From: Candidatus Zymogenaceae bacterium
GTDB taxonomy: Bacteria; Desulfobacterota; Zymogenia; Zymogenales; Zymogenaceae
Assembly (NCBI GenBank): GCA_016933535.1
Contig: JAFGAS010000078.1
Location: 106,774-170,773 of the forward strand
Length of the DNA stretch: 64,000 bases
Direction of reading: 5' to 3'
The number at the start of each line of letters is the position of its first letter. The stretch's first letter is position 1. The position numbers and the translations under genes are program-made. The notes under the pieces are model-generated. The model searched no databases and was not told the origin of the DNA. It was given only the letters and a program-made list of their open reading frames with translations. Shown one piece after another: positions 18,885-28,162 of the stretch.

Positions 18885-20051
18885 ATGTCCCAGGTTCCCA
18901 AGCCGATCACGACGCCGCCGGATTCGGCCGAGCTATCAGAAAGGATTACGCGGGTTCGGGCCCTCATGGGCAAAGAGGGCCTTGACTACTACGTCTGCTT
19001 TGACCCGGTCAACGTCTACTACCTTACCAATTTTGCCAATAACGTCCACGAGCGGCCCTTTATCCTGATAATCGGGAAAACGGGCGCGCCGGTTATGCTC
19101 TGTCCCCTCCTGGAGGCGAGCCACGTTAGGGCGCGCGCGCGGTGTGATCTCGAGTACGTCACCTATTACGAGTTTCCGGCGCCTGCCGGCCAAAACTGGT
19201 TTGACCTCTACGCCACGCTCATCCCCGCGGGCGCCCGGGTGGGTCTGGAAGAGGCCATGCCGGTCGGGATCTATAAAAGGACGCCCGGTACGGTCGTCGT
19301 GACCGACATCATCGATGAGGCCCGTCTCGTCAAGACGGACTACGAGATCGGCCGATCGGTGCACGCCGCGGCCGTCGTGAACTTCGGACATGCCAAGCTC
19401 CTGGAGATTACCCGTCCTGGTGTCCTGGAAATCGCCATTTACGGGGAAGTGGTGCGGGCTATGATGGGAAAGGTGCTGACGGAAATTCCGGAGGCAAACC
19501 TCATCGTCTCCCGCTTCGTGGGGGCGGTGTGGCCCCCCTCCATCTCGCACGATCCGCACCGCGTTCCGACGCCCTACCTGCCGATGGAAGACGGCGGGCC
19601 CCACGTATCGATCGTGACGGCCCAGGCCGACGGCTACGGGATGGAGATGGAACGCAGCTTCTTTCTGGGAAGCGTCCCCGAACAGGCCCGAAAACCGTTT
19701 GCGGTTATGATGGAAGCCCGGGCCCTGGCCTACGAGCTGGCAAAGCCGGGGGCGGTCCTTTCCGAGATCGACCGGCGCGTCCGGCAGGTAATTATCGATG
19801 CCGGCTATGAGCAATACATACTGCACCGGACGGGACACGGCCTGGGAATAACGGGCCATGAGGCGCCCTACCTTGCCCTCGGGGACGACCGCACGCTCGT
19901 GCCCGGGATGCTCATCTCCATCGAGCCGGGTATCTATATACCGGGCGCGGGGGGATTCAGGCATTCGGATTCGGTCCTGATTACCGATACCGGAAACGTG
20001 AGGCTTACCGAGGCGCCGGATACCCTTGAACAACTGACGATCACGGCCTGA
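18885..20051 (+). CDS. M24 family peptidase homologue (Xaa-Pro dipeptidase-like) with altered metal site
   Basis: 388 residues in the pita-bread fold: N-terminal creatinase-like domain (about 1-150), then the M24 domain. Prolidases bind two metals through Asp, Asp, His, Glu, Glu. Here the first Asp is missing (SIVTAQADGYG), the second reads Glu (GMEMERSF), the His is kept (TGHGLGITGHEAP), the first Glu is kept (ISIEPGIYI) and the last is Ser (FRHSD for RIED). It may be a metal-free member, as creatinase is, or act on an unusual substrate. CAGGAGG seven bases before the ATG at 18885 decides the start. An MFS transporter gene follows 26 bases later and may import the substrate. Confidence 0.8.
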   Translation: MSQVPKPITTPPDSAELSERITRVRALMGKEGLDYYVCFDPVNVYYLTNFANNVHERPFILIIGKTGAPVMLCPLLEASHVRARARCDLEYVTYYEFPAPAGQNWFDLYATLIPAGARVGLEEAMPVGIYKRTPGTVVVTDIIDEARLVKTDYEIGRSVHAAAVVNFGHAKLLEITRPGVLEIAIYGEVVRAMMGKVLTEIPEANLIVSRFVGAVWPPSISHDPHRVPTPYLPMEDGGPHVSIVTAQADGYGMEMERSFFLGSVPEQARKPFAVMMEARALAYELAKPGAVLSEIDRRVRQVIIDAGYEQYILHRTGHGLGITGHEAPYLALGDDRTLVPGMLISIEPGIYIPGAGGFRHSDSVLITDTGNVRLTEAPDTLEQLTITA

Positions 20052-20077
20052 GGGGCCTCTGATCGGGGAGACCACGC

Positions 20078-21421
20078 ATGACCGAACACGATAAGACGGC
20101 GCCGCGCTTTACCGTCGGCGGGCCGGGCGCCGTTTTCACGCTCGTTGTCGTTACACTGCTGTATGTCGTAAACTATATGGACCGCATGGTGCTGTCGGCG
20201 ACGCTTCCCCTCATCAAGGCCGACCTTATGCTGACGGACGCCCAGTGCGGCTGGCTGGGAACCATATATTTCATTGTCGTGGCACTGCTCACGATCCCGG
20301 CGGCAATCCTCTGTGATCGTTGGAGCCGCAAGAAATCTCTGGCGATCATGGCGCTGCTCTGGACCGTCTCAACCTTTCTTACCGGCATGGGAAACCGGTT
20401 TGCCCCGCTGTTTGCCGCCCGGGGCGGAGTCGGGGTGGGGGAGGCGGGATTTGCCCCCGGCGGGATCGCCTTTGTATCCGGCTCCTTTAAGGAAGAATCC
20501 CGCGCCAGGGTCATGGGTGTCTTCAACCTCGGCCAGCCCCTCGGGTCCATCCTCGGTATCGTCATTGCCGGCGTCGTGGCCCAGGCCAACCTCTGGGGCA
20601 TGGGGTGGCGGTCTCCCTTCTTTCTGTTTGCCGTACCCGGCGTCCTTCTCGGGATCCTGGTCCTGTTTACCCGCGATTATCCGACGACACCGATCACGGT
20701 GCGCAGCCCCGGAGGGGGACAGATCGGGGTGATGCGGGGGCTGCTCGTTATCCTCAAGACCCCGACGCTGCTTCTTACCTCCCTGGGCGTGGGGGCGTTG
20801 AGCTTCGTGGGCGGGGCCGTGGGGCACTGGCTGCCGACCTATTTCGTCAGGACCCGCCATATCGACGTGGCCAAGGCCTCCTACCTCATGGGAGGGATCA
20901 TACTGGTCGCCTGCGCCGGCCCCGTGCTCGGCGGGATCCTGGCCGACAAGTGGAAACGGAAAAAGAAGAACGCCCGGCCGCTCACGGCCGCGGTTATATC
21001 GCTGCTGCTGGGGGTCTTCCTCTATATCGGGTTTTCCGTGGATATAGCCGGCGTATTTTCGGCCTCGTACCCGATCTTCATGTTCGCGGGGATACTGATG
21101 TTTGCCTATACCGCCCCCGCCTACGCCGTGACCCAGGACCTTGTGCCCCGGTCGATGCGCAGCATCAGCATGGGCTTGTTGGTCCTGATTACCTACGGGA
21201 CCCTGGGCGCCTATTCGCCCGTCGTGGTGGGGTGGCTCTCCGACCTCATGGGGTCGGCCGGCGAACCCAACCTGACGGCGGCCTTCCTGTTCGTCCCGCC
21301 GGTCGCGTTCTTGGGCTCCTTTCTCTTTTTCATGGCGGCGCGCTTCCACGACCGGGACGTGGCCCGGATCTCCTCGGGGATCAGGGATGATGGTGATGTC
21401 GGAGATACGGATACCCGTTAA
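20078..21421 (+). CDS. MFS transporter, Spinster-like
   Basis: 447 residues with about 12 transmembrane segments. N-terminal YVVNYMDRMVLSATLPLIK (the N..DR motif of Spns/ExuT-like members) is followed by the loop CDRWSRKKSL, a form of the MFS motif A. A central cytoplasmic loop lies near residues 200-215, and a second LADKWKRKKK loop repeats the pattern in the C-half. Substrate unknown. GGGGAG precedes the ATG. Its 26-base spacing from the M24 gene suggests one transcript, so uptake of a peptide or amide that the M24 protein handles is a reasonable inference. Confidence 0.85.
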   Translation: MTEHDKTAPRFTVGGPGAVFTLVVVTLLYVVNYMDRMVLSATLPLIKADLMLTDAQCGWLGTIYFIVVALLTIPAAILCDRWSRKKSLAIMALLWTVSTFLTGMGNRFAPLFAARGGVGVGEAGFAPGGIAFVSGSFKEESRARVMGVFNLGQPLGSILGIVIAGVVAQANLWGMGWRSPFFLFAVPGVLLGILVLFTRDYPTTPITVRSPGGGQIGVMRGLLVILKTPTLLLTSLGVGALSFVGGAVGHWLPTYFVRTRHIDVAKASYLMGGIILVACAGPVLGGILADKWKRKKKNARPLTAAVISLLLGVFLYIGFSVDIAGVFSASYPIFMFAGILMFAYTAPAYAVTQDLVPRSMRSISMGLLVLITYGTLGAYSPVVVGWLSDLMGSAGEPNLTAAFLFVPPVAFLGSFLFFMAARFHDRDVARISSGIRDDGDVGDTDTR

Positions 21422-21518
21422 GGCGTCCTCGGCATGCGGCGAGAATGGGCTTGAAAAAAACGAGATTTCGTTATAGTATGCCCCGATATATATATCTCAC
21501 TGAGCAGGGCCATAAAAC

Positions 21519-21968
21519 ATGAAAAAATCAGTCTCCCCGCCGGACGGCGTTGTTAAGAGGATGCCGCCGACCGGCGGCCTTACGCTCGGCCTCCTGCTCA
21601 AGCTCCAGGTCGTCTATTGCCTGCTGGGGATCGGCTATAATGTCGTGAGCCTCATCGGTTCCCGGACGGGCGGCTCGGCGCTGGCCCCGACAAACCCGAT
21701 GATGGGTATGGTCGTCATGGCCGTCTACGGGGGGTGTCTTCTCGTCGGGGCGCTAAAATATGTCAGGATCTACCGCATCCTGATGGCGCTCTCGGTGCTG
21801 GTGCTCGGCTACGGGGGCGTCGTCTTGCACCTCGTGAACTTTACCGCGGCCCGCACCTTCCTCTACTATTCCATCGTCGCGTGGGGCGCGGCAGTGGCCG
21901 TCAATCTTTTCGGGCTCGTCCTCAATTTCATCGGAGCGCTCAGGCTCTTTTCGAACGAGACGACATAA
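21519..21968 (+). CDS. Small four-helix membrane protein, unknown
   Basis: 149 residues with four hydrophobic segments (about 23-45, 60-78, 84-105 and 115-140). No cysteines in pairs, no enzyme motif and no family I can name. The ATG at 21519 has only a weak GCAGGG before it; a possible promoter (TTGAAA, 15 bases, TATAGT, 21451-21477) lies ahead. It sits between the MFS gene and the first LolC/E permease, 56 bases before the latter. Confidence 0.6.
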   Translation: MKKSVSPPDGVVKRMPPTGGLTLGLLLKLQVVYCLLGIGYNVVSLIGSRTGGSALAPTNPMMGMVVMAVYGGCLLVGALKYVRIYRILMALSVLVLGYGGVVLHLVNFTAARTFLYYSIVAWGAAVAVNLFGLVLNFIGALRLFSNETT

Positions 21969-22024
21969 TGCTCAAACCCTATCGGCGCGCTCTATCTTCG
22001 AAACGCCGGTCAAGAGAGTAAACA

Positions 22025-23257
22025 ATGCGATACGAGCTATTTATCGGCGGCCGCTATCTGAAGTCCAAACGCAAGCAGGCCTTTATCTCGCTAATCACCC
22101 TTATTTCGGTAGGGGGGGTTGCCCTGGGGGTCGCCGCCCTCATCGTCGTTACCTCGGTCATGACCGGGTTTACCCATCAGCTCACCGACAAGATCCTGGG
22201 TGTCTATTCTCACCTGGTCGTCCTCAAGGAGGGGGAGCCGTTTGACGACTATTCCGACGTGAGCCGGGAGCTCAACAGGATTCCCGGGGTCGTCGCCTCG
22301 ACCCCCTTCATCCAGACCCAGGTGATGCTCGCCGGGGCCGACGGGGATATGACGGGGGCGGTGCTCCGGGGCGTTGACGTCGCCAGTGCGCCTGATGTCA
22401 TCTCCGTCAAGAAGGACATGGTCAAGGGGAGCTTTGAGGACCTCGACAGGATCCAGGACGAGACCCCGGGCATCATACTCGGGACGGAGCTCGCACAAAA
22501 ACTGGGTGTGGGCGTCGGCGACAACCTGATCATGCTTTCGCCGACGGGGGGCGAGGCCTCCCCGTTCGGGATGACCCCGAATATGAAGCGGTTTGCCGTC
22601 GTGGGGATCTTTGATTCGGGGATGTTCGAATACAACGGCACCTTTGCCTATATTTCGCTACCGACCGCGCAATCCTTCCTCGAGGTGCCCGGGGCGGTCA
22701 CCGGCATAGAGGTCAGGCTTGCCGACGTCTATAAGGCCAAGGATACCGGAAAGCTCATCCGGGCCACCCTCTCGTTTTCCTACTATGTCCTGGACTGGAT
22801 GGACATGAACAGGAACCTGTTTGCCGCATTGGCCCTGCAGAAGGCGACGTTGTTTGTGATCCTCACGCTCATTATCTTCGTGGCGGCGTTCAACATCGCC
22901 TCGACCCTCATCATGGTGGTCATGGAAAAAAACAAGGATATCGCGATCCTCTCTGCGATGGGCGCCACGAAGGGGGGGATCATGCGGATATTCATGTTCG
23001 AGGGCTTCGTTGTCGGGGCCTTCGGTACGATGATCGGGCTCGTCCTCGGCCTGGGTGCGTGCCGGCTGCTGGAGCGGTATCACTTCATAGACCTGGACCC
23101 CAAGATCTATTACTTCACGACCCTGCCGGTCCAGATTGTGGCCTCGGATGTTGCCGTCATCATCGCCGCGTCGCTCTTGATCTGCCTGGCTTCGGCCGTC
23201 TACCCCGCCTGGCGGGCCTCCCGGATGGACCCGCTGGACGCGATCCGGTACGAGTAG
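22025..23257 (+). CDS. LolC/LolE family lipoprotein-releasing permease (paralogue 1)
   Basis: 410 residues, FtsX/MacB-type permease: one N-terminal transmembrane helix (residues 20-45), a periplasmic domain (about 50-265), then three helices. The start MRYELFIGGRYLKSKRKQAFISLIT and the block SPTGGEASPFGMTP are LolC/E hallmarks. It releases outer-membrane-destined lipoproteins from the inner membrane for LolA, powered by LolD. It is clearly paralogous to the protein at 28244, sharing long blocks such as SPTGG, TP-MKRF-VVGIF and NLFAALAL. No ATPase gene is next to it, so it probably shares the LolD encoded at 30711. Confidence 0.9.
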   Translation: MRYELFIGGRYLKSKRKQAFISLITLISVGGVALGVAALIVVTSVMTGFTHQLTDKILGVYSHLVVLKEGEPFDDYSDVSRELNRIPGVVASTPFIQTQVMLAGADGDMTGAVLRGVDVASAPDVISVKKDMVKGSFEDLDRIQDETPGIILGTELAQKLGVGVGDNLIMLSPTGGEASPFGMTPNMKRFAVVGIFDSGMFEYNGTFAYISLPTAQSFLEVPGAVTGIEVRLADVYKAKDTGKLIRATLSFSYYVLDWMDMNRNLFAALALQKATLFVILTLIIFVAAFNIASTLIMVVMEKNKDIAILSAMGATKGGIMRIFMFEGFVVGAFGTMIGLVLGLGACRLLERYHFIDLDPKIYYFTTLPVQIVASDVAVIIAASLLICLASAVYPAWRASRMDPLDAIRYE

Positions 23258-23304
23258 CACCGGCAAAAGGCCGGTCCGAAGGGAATTACAAGAAGAGGAC
23301 CATC

Positions 23305-24087
23305 ATGAGACGACCAATCGCCACCGTTACTATCTTCCTTATCTGCCTGTTTTCCGCCTGCGCGGCGACTGCCGCCGACAACGCGACCATCACCGGCGAC
23401 GGCGTGCGGATGCGCTGGGAGTCGAGCACCGACGCCGATATCGTCACTTCCCTCAATAAGGGGACGCGCGTGGAGGTGGTCCGCCGGTCGGGCATCTCCC
23501 AGACGATAAACGGCGATTCTGCCTACTGGTACTATGTCAACTACGGTAATGAGTCCGGCTTTGTTTTCGGCCGCTTCGTTGCCATAGACCCCGTGGCCGC
23601 GCCCTCCTTTGAGCCGGTGATCGTCCCGGGCGGGCCGAGCTTCCCGTTTGAGGACTGGGGGGCCTGTCCCATGGAGTGTTGCGCCTACCGGGAGTGGAGC
23701 GTCCGAAAAGAGACGGTCATCAGGTCCGACCGGTACGAGACGGCCCCGGCGGCCTTTACCGTGAGGCCCGGGGAGTGGGTAACGGGGATCACCGGCGTGG
23801 TGATCGTGGAAGTCCCGGGCCGGGCCGAGGTGACGACGTCCATGAAACTCGGCAATCGGCAGGCCGCTCCGGGGGACGTGGTGGAATTCCTTACCTATCA
23901 GGGCGAGGGGTTCTACAAGGTCTGGTTCAAGGGCCAGATGTTGGACGGGATTGAAGGCTACGACAGCATCGTAATGAAGGTGGAGCCGGTCTGGGTCTGG
24001 TGGGCAGAGATAAGAAACAAGAAGGGACAGGTCGGCTGGACCAACGAGGTACGGAACTTCGGCAACATCTACTCGTGCGGGGATTAA
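23305..24087 (+). CDS. Secreted SH3b-domain protein with CPxECC motif
   Basis: 260 residues. A signal peptide (MRRPIATVTIFLICLFSACAATAA) is followed by a bacterial SH3-like domain (about 25-95: ITGDGVRMR..., GTRVEVV, YYVNYGNESGFV), then WGACPMECCAYREW and a beta-rich second half. The cysteine at the end of the signal peptide (SACA) could be a lipobox variant, but the fit is poor. SH3b domains often bind cell-wall or surface ligands. AAGAAGAGGA precedes the ATG at 23305. It follows the LolC/E gene by 47 bases and is closed by a strong terminator. Confidence 0.75.
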   Translation: MRRPIATVTIFLICLFSACAATAADNATITGDGVRMRWESSTDADIVTSLNKGTRVEVVRRSGISQTINGDSAYWYYVNYGNESGFVFGRFVAIDPVAAPSFEPVIVPGGPSFPFEDWGACPMECCAYREWSVRKETVIRSDRYETAPAAFTVRPGEWVTGITGVVIVEVPGRAEVTTSMKLGNRQAAPGDVVEFLTYQGEGFYKVWFKGQMLDGIEGYDSIVMKVEPVWVWWAEIRNKKGQVGWTNEVRNFGNIYSCGD

Positions 24088-24139
24088 TAGATCGTAAGAA
24101 CGTCAGGCCCCGCGCTCCGGGCGAAGCCGCGGAAAAAAT

Positions 24140-24171
24140 AATAAGGGCGACCCGAACCGGTCGCCCTTATT
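24140..24171. terminator. Strong terminator, mainly for the minus-strand gene
   Basis: A perfect 13-pair stem, AATAAGGGCGACC with GGTCGCCCTTATT around a six-base loop. On the minus strand it runs into TATTTTTTCC. It separates the convergent SH3b and methyltransferase genes. Confidence 0.9.
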
Positions 24172-24198
24172 GCTTCAAACGTGCCCAAAACTCGGCCC

Positions 24199-25020
24199 TT
24201 ATAGACCCTGCTTGCGCATGTCTCGATCATGTACGAAGTTATATACGCGGGTGGAAAGGTAGACGACGAACAACGAGAGCAGCACCATGACCATGATGAC
24301 GGCGTCATAATCGGCCGGGTGGGAGTGGGTAAACGGGAAGATCAGCTCGCCGAGACCCTCGGTCCGTACGTCCTGGATGATAATAAGGAGAGATGCCACC
24401 GAACAGAACCTGATTATCCGCAGGACTTCGTTCTTTGTTATGCGCGACCAGGAAAAACCTCGGAAGATAATCCGCAGCACCCCGATCGACAGCGGGCTCG
24501 GGAAGATCTCGGGGACCTTCGATTCATATTTCGTATATCCCTCCCCGTGTATCTTCGAGAGCCTCTCGTTTTCGACCTTGAGGGTCGGGCCGTACGCCCA
24601 GAAAAAGAGGAAGGGATACAGGGCGATCAGGTAGATGTTTCCGACAATCAGGCACAGGCTCAGGTCTATCGAGAAGTTGGCCAGGTAAAAGGGGTGCCTC
24701 ACCAGGCCGTAGGTCCCCTCGGTACAGAGGACCTTGTTGCGAATGAGCTGCCCCTTGACCAGCAGGTGCAGGCCGATACCCGCCAGCAGGACAAAGAGGG
24801 CGAAGGAAATTCGAACGGGCTCGATACCGACCGGCAGCAGCAAGGAAAGCACTATGGACATGGCGACCACGGCGTCTCTGAGGTTTCCCCTGTTCAAGAA
24901 GAATCTCTTTGGAGATTCCTCCTCAGCCGTTTGAGGTTTCTCAACAATATGTATCCGGAGCTCGGCGGCATCCGCGCCGCGAGAAGACGGCGCACTTTCA
25001 GTAGCCTTTTTCTTACTCAT
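24199..25020 (-). CDS. ICMT/PEMT-like membrane methyltransferase
   Basis: 273 residues. A charged N-terminus of about 45 residues, then several membrane helices. The core has EGTYGLVRHPFYLANF, the RHPxY motif of isoprenylcysteine and phospholipid methyltransferases, followed by the ENERLSKIHGEGYTKY stretch that completes the SAM-binding site. After the catalytic core are two or three extra hydrophobic segments not found in the shortest members. Substrate unknown; a lipid or membrane protein is likely. GGGGAAAA precedes the ATG at 25020. A strong terminator lies downstream. Confidence 0.8.
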   Translation of the reverse strand: MSKKKATESAPSSRGADAAELRIHIVEKPQTAEEESPKRFFLNRGNLRDAVVAMSIVLSLLLPVGIEPVRISFALFVLLAGIGLHLLVKGQLIRNKVLCTEGTYGLVRHPFYLANFSIDLSLCLIVGNIYLIALYPFLFFWAYGPTLKVENERLSKIHGEGYTKYESKVPEIFPSPLSIGVLRIIFRGFSWSRITKNEVLRIIRFCSVASLLIIIQDVRTEGLGELIFPFTHSHPADYDAVIMVMVLLSLFVVYLSTRVYNFVHDRDMRKQGL

Positions 25021-25634
25021 CAAATTTTCCCCTTACACTATTTTGTGCGAGAATGAGGACCGCCCGGGAACATGCCGCGGTCACGCTGGTATGGTTGGCT
25101 GCCGCCTCGTCTGCCGTCACGCCGAAACGAGCCCGGCAGTTGAGATACTATCGAGAAAGGATACCGTAGTCCTCTTATAGTCATATCGTTGAGGGCCGAA
25201 ACAGTGAGGGAGGGAATAGGGATGTGTTTCCAAAATTCGCTTATACGCATTGAAATCATTCGATTATGGTGCTCGTTTTCTTGCGAGATGGTATGCTGCA
25301 AATAATATAGTATACAGAATCGCCTGTCAATATAGTTACGTATTATAATTCGTTAATCGGGGTGCGGCGGCGCGGATGTTTATCGGGGCAGCAGGGTTTC
25401 CGTCTTTAAGCTACGTCGGTAGTGACTGGATATGGTCGATAATGATCAAGAGAAAGAAGGGCGGATAGGAATGATGGACGAGGCCGGGGACTTCGGACAC
25501 GCAGATGTGTGTGGGGGGGGAGAGAGTGAGAAAACTCAAGACTAAAGATACGACCCCTCTCCCCCCCCAATCTTAAATTCCACGTAGATCGGCTAAATAG
25601 ACTAAATAGAAAGAGACCGCCCTCCCGGGATATA
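25021..25634. other. Intergenic region with homopolymer inverted repeat
   Basis: About 610 bases without a supported gene. It holds the G8/C8 inverted repeat (25513-25568) and a tandem pair of the nonamer CTAAATAGA (25593-25610). AT-rich sequence near 25300-25350 could hold the promoter for the minus-strand methyltransferase gene. Confidence 0.5.
25513..25568. repeat. G8-AGAG / CTCT-C8 inverted repeat
   Basis: Eight G plus AGAG (25513-25524) is exactly complementary to CTCT plus eight C (25557-25568), with 32 bases between. No T tract follows on either strand. Confidence 0.7.
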
Positions 25635-25865
25635 TTACTCGAGAATTTCCAGCACCGCACGCTTGTTGATTTTCATAGACGCGGCCGAAAGGATCGTCCT
25701 CATCGCGTGCGCCGTCCGCCCTTCTTTGCCTATTACCTTTCCCATATCTTCCTTGGCAACTCTGAGCTCGACAACCACGGTCTGTTCTCCCTTGACCTCA
25801 TCCACCTCAACACTATCAGGATTATCAACCAGGGACTGAGCAATCAGCTTAATCAACTCTTTCAT
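25635..25865 (-). CDS. khpA: KH domain RNA-binding protein, KhpA-like
   Basis: 76 residues forming a single type-II-like KH domain: [21 protein letters not shown], a beta strand (TVVVELRV) and the GxxG RNA-binding loop in [18 protein letters not shown]. This is the size and sequence of KhpA (YlqC), which binds RNA, often with KhpB. GGAGGTT stands before the ATG. The usual neighbours (rpsP, rimM, trmD, rplS) are absent here, so the gene has moved or stands alone. Confidence 0.9.
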   Translation of the reverse strand: MKELIKLIAQSLVDNPDSVEVDEVKGEQTVVVELRVAKEDMGKVIGKEGRTAHAMRTILSAASMKINKRAVLEILE

Positions 25866-26093
25866 TTTTTAACCTCCCATTCTCGCCCGAATTATCGCTT
25901 TCGTCATTTCCGCCCAACTCGCCTCATTGTCCGAAAAACTCCAACAATTCCTCACCACAAATTGTGAAAAAAGGCCGCCCTCTCCGAAGCGCTTACCGAT
26001 ACAGCACAAAGGTACGCCTTATCCCTCCAGTTTGAGTGGCAGCTGATTTCAATCGGCATGAGCATAACGATATGCCGTAAGGTAAGCCTCTCT

Positions 26094-26121
26094 ACGATAC
26101 CACAATAACCGTAAATGTCAA
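26094..26121 (-). promoter_or_regulatory. Possible promoter of the KH gene
   Basis: On the minus strand: TTGACA, 16 bases, TATCGT. The -35 is perfect, the -10 moderate. The leader to the ATG at 25865 would be about 220 bases. Confidence 0.35.
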
Positions 26122-26216
26122 GGTGGTCGAATAAAAAAGATAGCAAACTGCTGACAGCTTTATTACTTTCTTGCTTCCTGTATCAACAAGAATTCCGTTG
26201 TTGTGGGGGAGCCTCT

Positions 26217-26250
26217 CTTGTCGGGGCCCCACGAAGCCTGCTTCGTGGGG
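26217..26250 (-). repeat. Palindromic repeat, CAGG-loop family, single copy
   Basis: Read on the minus strand: CCCCACGAAG, loop CAGG, CTTCGTGGGG, then CCCCGACAAG. Same family as the two tandem copies at 62043-62108, with different but still complementary stems. Confidence 0.75.
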
Positions 26251-26388
26251 TTATAGCTCCCGGGCAATCTTGTCGGTGAGGGCGAGAAAAACGGGGGGTG
26301 GTTTCCGGGTGAGAGCACGATATCTGAACGAACTGCGATGACACTGTCATCTTAATTCCGAGGGGCGATCGCGTCGCTCATGAACACA

Positions 26389-26430
26389 GATGAGATCGCC
26401 GGGCCGTCAGGCGGCGGCTCGCGATGACGG
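26389..26430 (+). repeat. REP-like element (GATTGCCG...CTCGCAATGACG type), diverged
   Basis: GAGATCGCCGGG near the left and GGCTCGCGATGACGG at the right follow the pattern of the element at 28163. A partly overlapping hairpin, GGCGAT and CTCAT pairing with ATGAGATCGCC (26364-26400), lies beside it. Confidence 0.5.
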
Positions 26431-26506
26431 ATTGAAGACCACGGGTAGCCTGCCGGCCAATGAGATATAGCTGATATCATGGATAGGAACGAGCTTCCCT
26501 TTCTCC

Positions 26507-26535
26507 TTGACTATCCCCAACCGATACGATAAAGT
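26507..26535 (+). promoter_or_regulatory. Probable sigma70 promoter of lysS
   Basis: TTGACT, 17 bases, TAAAGT. The start point would be near 26542, leaving only a short leader; this favours the GTG at 26564 with its GGAGG over the ATG at 26552. Confidence 0.55.
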
Positions 26536-26563
26536 TACTTGTTTTATACCTATGGAGGTTACG

Positions 26564-28060
26564 GTGTCGGAGCGGGACGGGTCACAGGCCCCGGAGCAGG
26601 AACTTATCAGGGTCAGGCGGGAAAAGCGGGACGCAATCAAGGCGGCGGGCAAGAACCCCTACCCCAACGATTTTCGCCCCACGGCCGGCGCCCGCGAGGT
26701 CGCCGATCGGTACGCCGACAAGACCCGCGAACAGCTCGAAGACAGCACCGACACGCTGGCCGTGGCGGGGCGCCTCATCTCAAAGCGCGACTTCGGCAAA
26801 TCCTCCTTTGCCCATATCCTGGACGGGACCGGAAAGATCCAGGTCTTCTTCCAGGCTCAGGCCCTCGGCGACACCTACGACGAGACCAAGACCTATGACA
26901 TCGGTGACATCGTCGGCGTCGTGGGCACGCCCTTTCGCACCAAGACCAATGAGCTGACCGTCAACGCCGCCCAGGTGCGCCTCTTGACCAAGGGCCTCAG
27001 GCCGCTTCCCGAAAAGTGGCACGGCCTTTCCGATATCGAGACGCGCTACCGGCGCCGATACGTGGATCTCATCGTCAACCCCCACGTAAAGGAGGTCTTC
27101 CTGACGAGGAGCCGCCTGATAGCCGCGGTGCGGGCCTTTTTTATCGACAAGGGGTTTATCGAGGTCGATACCCCGATGCTCCACCAGATAGTCGGCGGGG
27201 CCGCCGCGCGCCCCTTTGTCACCCACCACAACACGCTGGATATGGACCTCTTCCTGCGGATCGCGCCGGAGCTCTACCTCAAGCGGCTGGTCGTCGGCGG
27301 GATGGAAAAGGTCTTCGAGATAAACAAGAACTTCCGAAACGAGGGCATCTCCACACACCACAACCCCGAGTTTACGATGCTCGAGTTCTACGAGGCCTAC
27401 AAGACCTACGAGGACCTCATGACGCTGACCGAGGAACTCTTCGCAGATGTCGCCCGAAATGTCCTGGGCAAGACAACCCTGACCTACCAGGGCGCCGAGA
27501 TCGATCTGGCGCCCCCGTGGGAGCGCATCGAGCTTGCCGATGCCGTTGTAAAGTACGGCGGTATAGAAAAAGACGTGATCGCCGACGGGGCACGGATGCG
27601 CAGCCGTTTAAAGGATCTCGGCGTGGAGCCGGAGGCCTCCTGGGGAAACGGGAAGCTGCTGCTGGAGCTCTTCGAGAAGACGGCCGAAGATAAGCTCACC
27701 GGCCCGGTCTTCGTGACGAGCTACCCCACGGAGGTATCGCCGTTGAGCCGTCCCTCGGACGACCGACCCGGCTTTACCGACCGTTTTGAGTTCTACATCG
27801 CCGGGATGGAGATCGCCAACGCCTTTTCGGAGCTCAACGACCCGGACGACCAGGAGCGCCGCTTCCTGGCCCAACTGGAGGCCGACGACTTTGGGGAGGG
27901 GATCCGGGAGTACGACCGGGACTACATCCGCGCCCTCGAGTACGGGCTTGCCCCCGCCGCGGGGGAGGGCATCGGGATAGACCGGATGGTGATGATCTTT
28001 ACCGACTCGGCCTCGATCCGGGACGTGATCCTCTTTCCGCAGATGCGGGATAAAGAATAG
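26564..28060 (+). CDS. lysS: Lysyl-tRNA synthetase, class II
   Basis: About 498 residues. The N-terminal OB-fold anticodon-binding domain (about 50-165, with AVAGRLISKRDFGKSSFAHI) is followed by the class II catalytic core: motif 2 in VFEINKNFRNEGISTHHNPEF and motif 3 in GEGIGIDRMVMIFTDSASIRDV. It charges tRNA-Lys in the cytoplasm. GGAGG lies five bases before the GTG at 26564; the in-frame ATG at 26552 has no Shine-Dalgarno and would lie only about ten bases after the inferred transcript start. Palindromic repeats lie on both sides. Confidence 0.95.
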   Translation: MSERDGSQAPEQELIRVRREKRDAIKAAGKNPYPNDFRPTAGAREVADRYADKTREQLEDSTDTLAVAGRLISKRDFGKSSFAHILDGTGKIQVFFQAQALGDTYDETKTYDIGDIVGVVGTPFRTKTNELTVNAAQVRLLTKGLRPLPEKWHGLSDIETRYRRRYVDLIVNPHVKEVFLTRSRLIAAVRAFFIDKGFIEVDTPMLHQIVGGAAARPFVTHHNTLDMDLFLRIAPELYLKRLVVGGMEKVFEINKNFRNEGISTHHNPEFTMLEFYEAYKTYEDLMTLTEELFADVARNVLGKTTLTYQGAEIDLAPPWERIELADAVVKYGGIEKDVIADGARMRSRLKDLGVEPEASWGNGKLLLELFEKTAEDKLTGPVFVTSYPTEVSPLSRPSDDRPGFTDRFEFYIAGMEIANAFSELNDPDDQERRFLAQLEADDFGEGIREYDRDYIRALEYGLAPAAGEGIGIDRMVMIFTDSASIRDVILFPQMRDKE

Positions 28061-28162
28061 TCACCCCGGAACCGCCCCCGGGAAACCTCGTTTTTCTGGG
28101 ACCCCGACAGGGAGAGCGGGGCGGTATTGGTTACCATTTGTCCTACGTCTCCTGCGGTAGTC

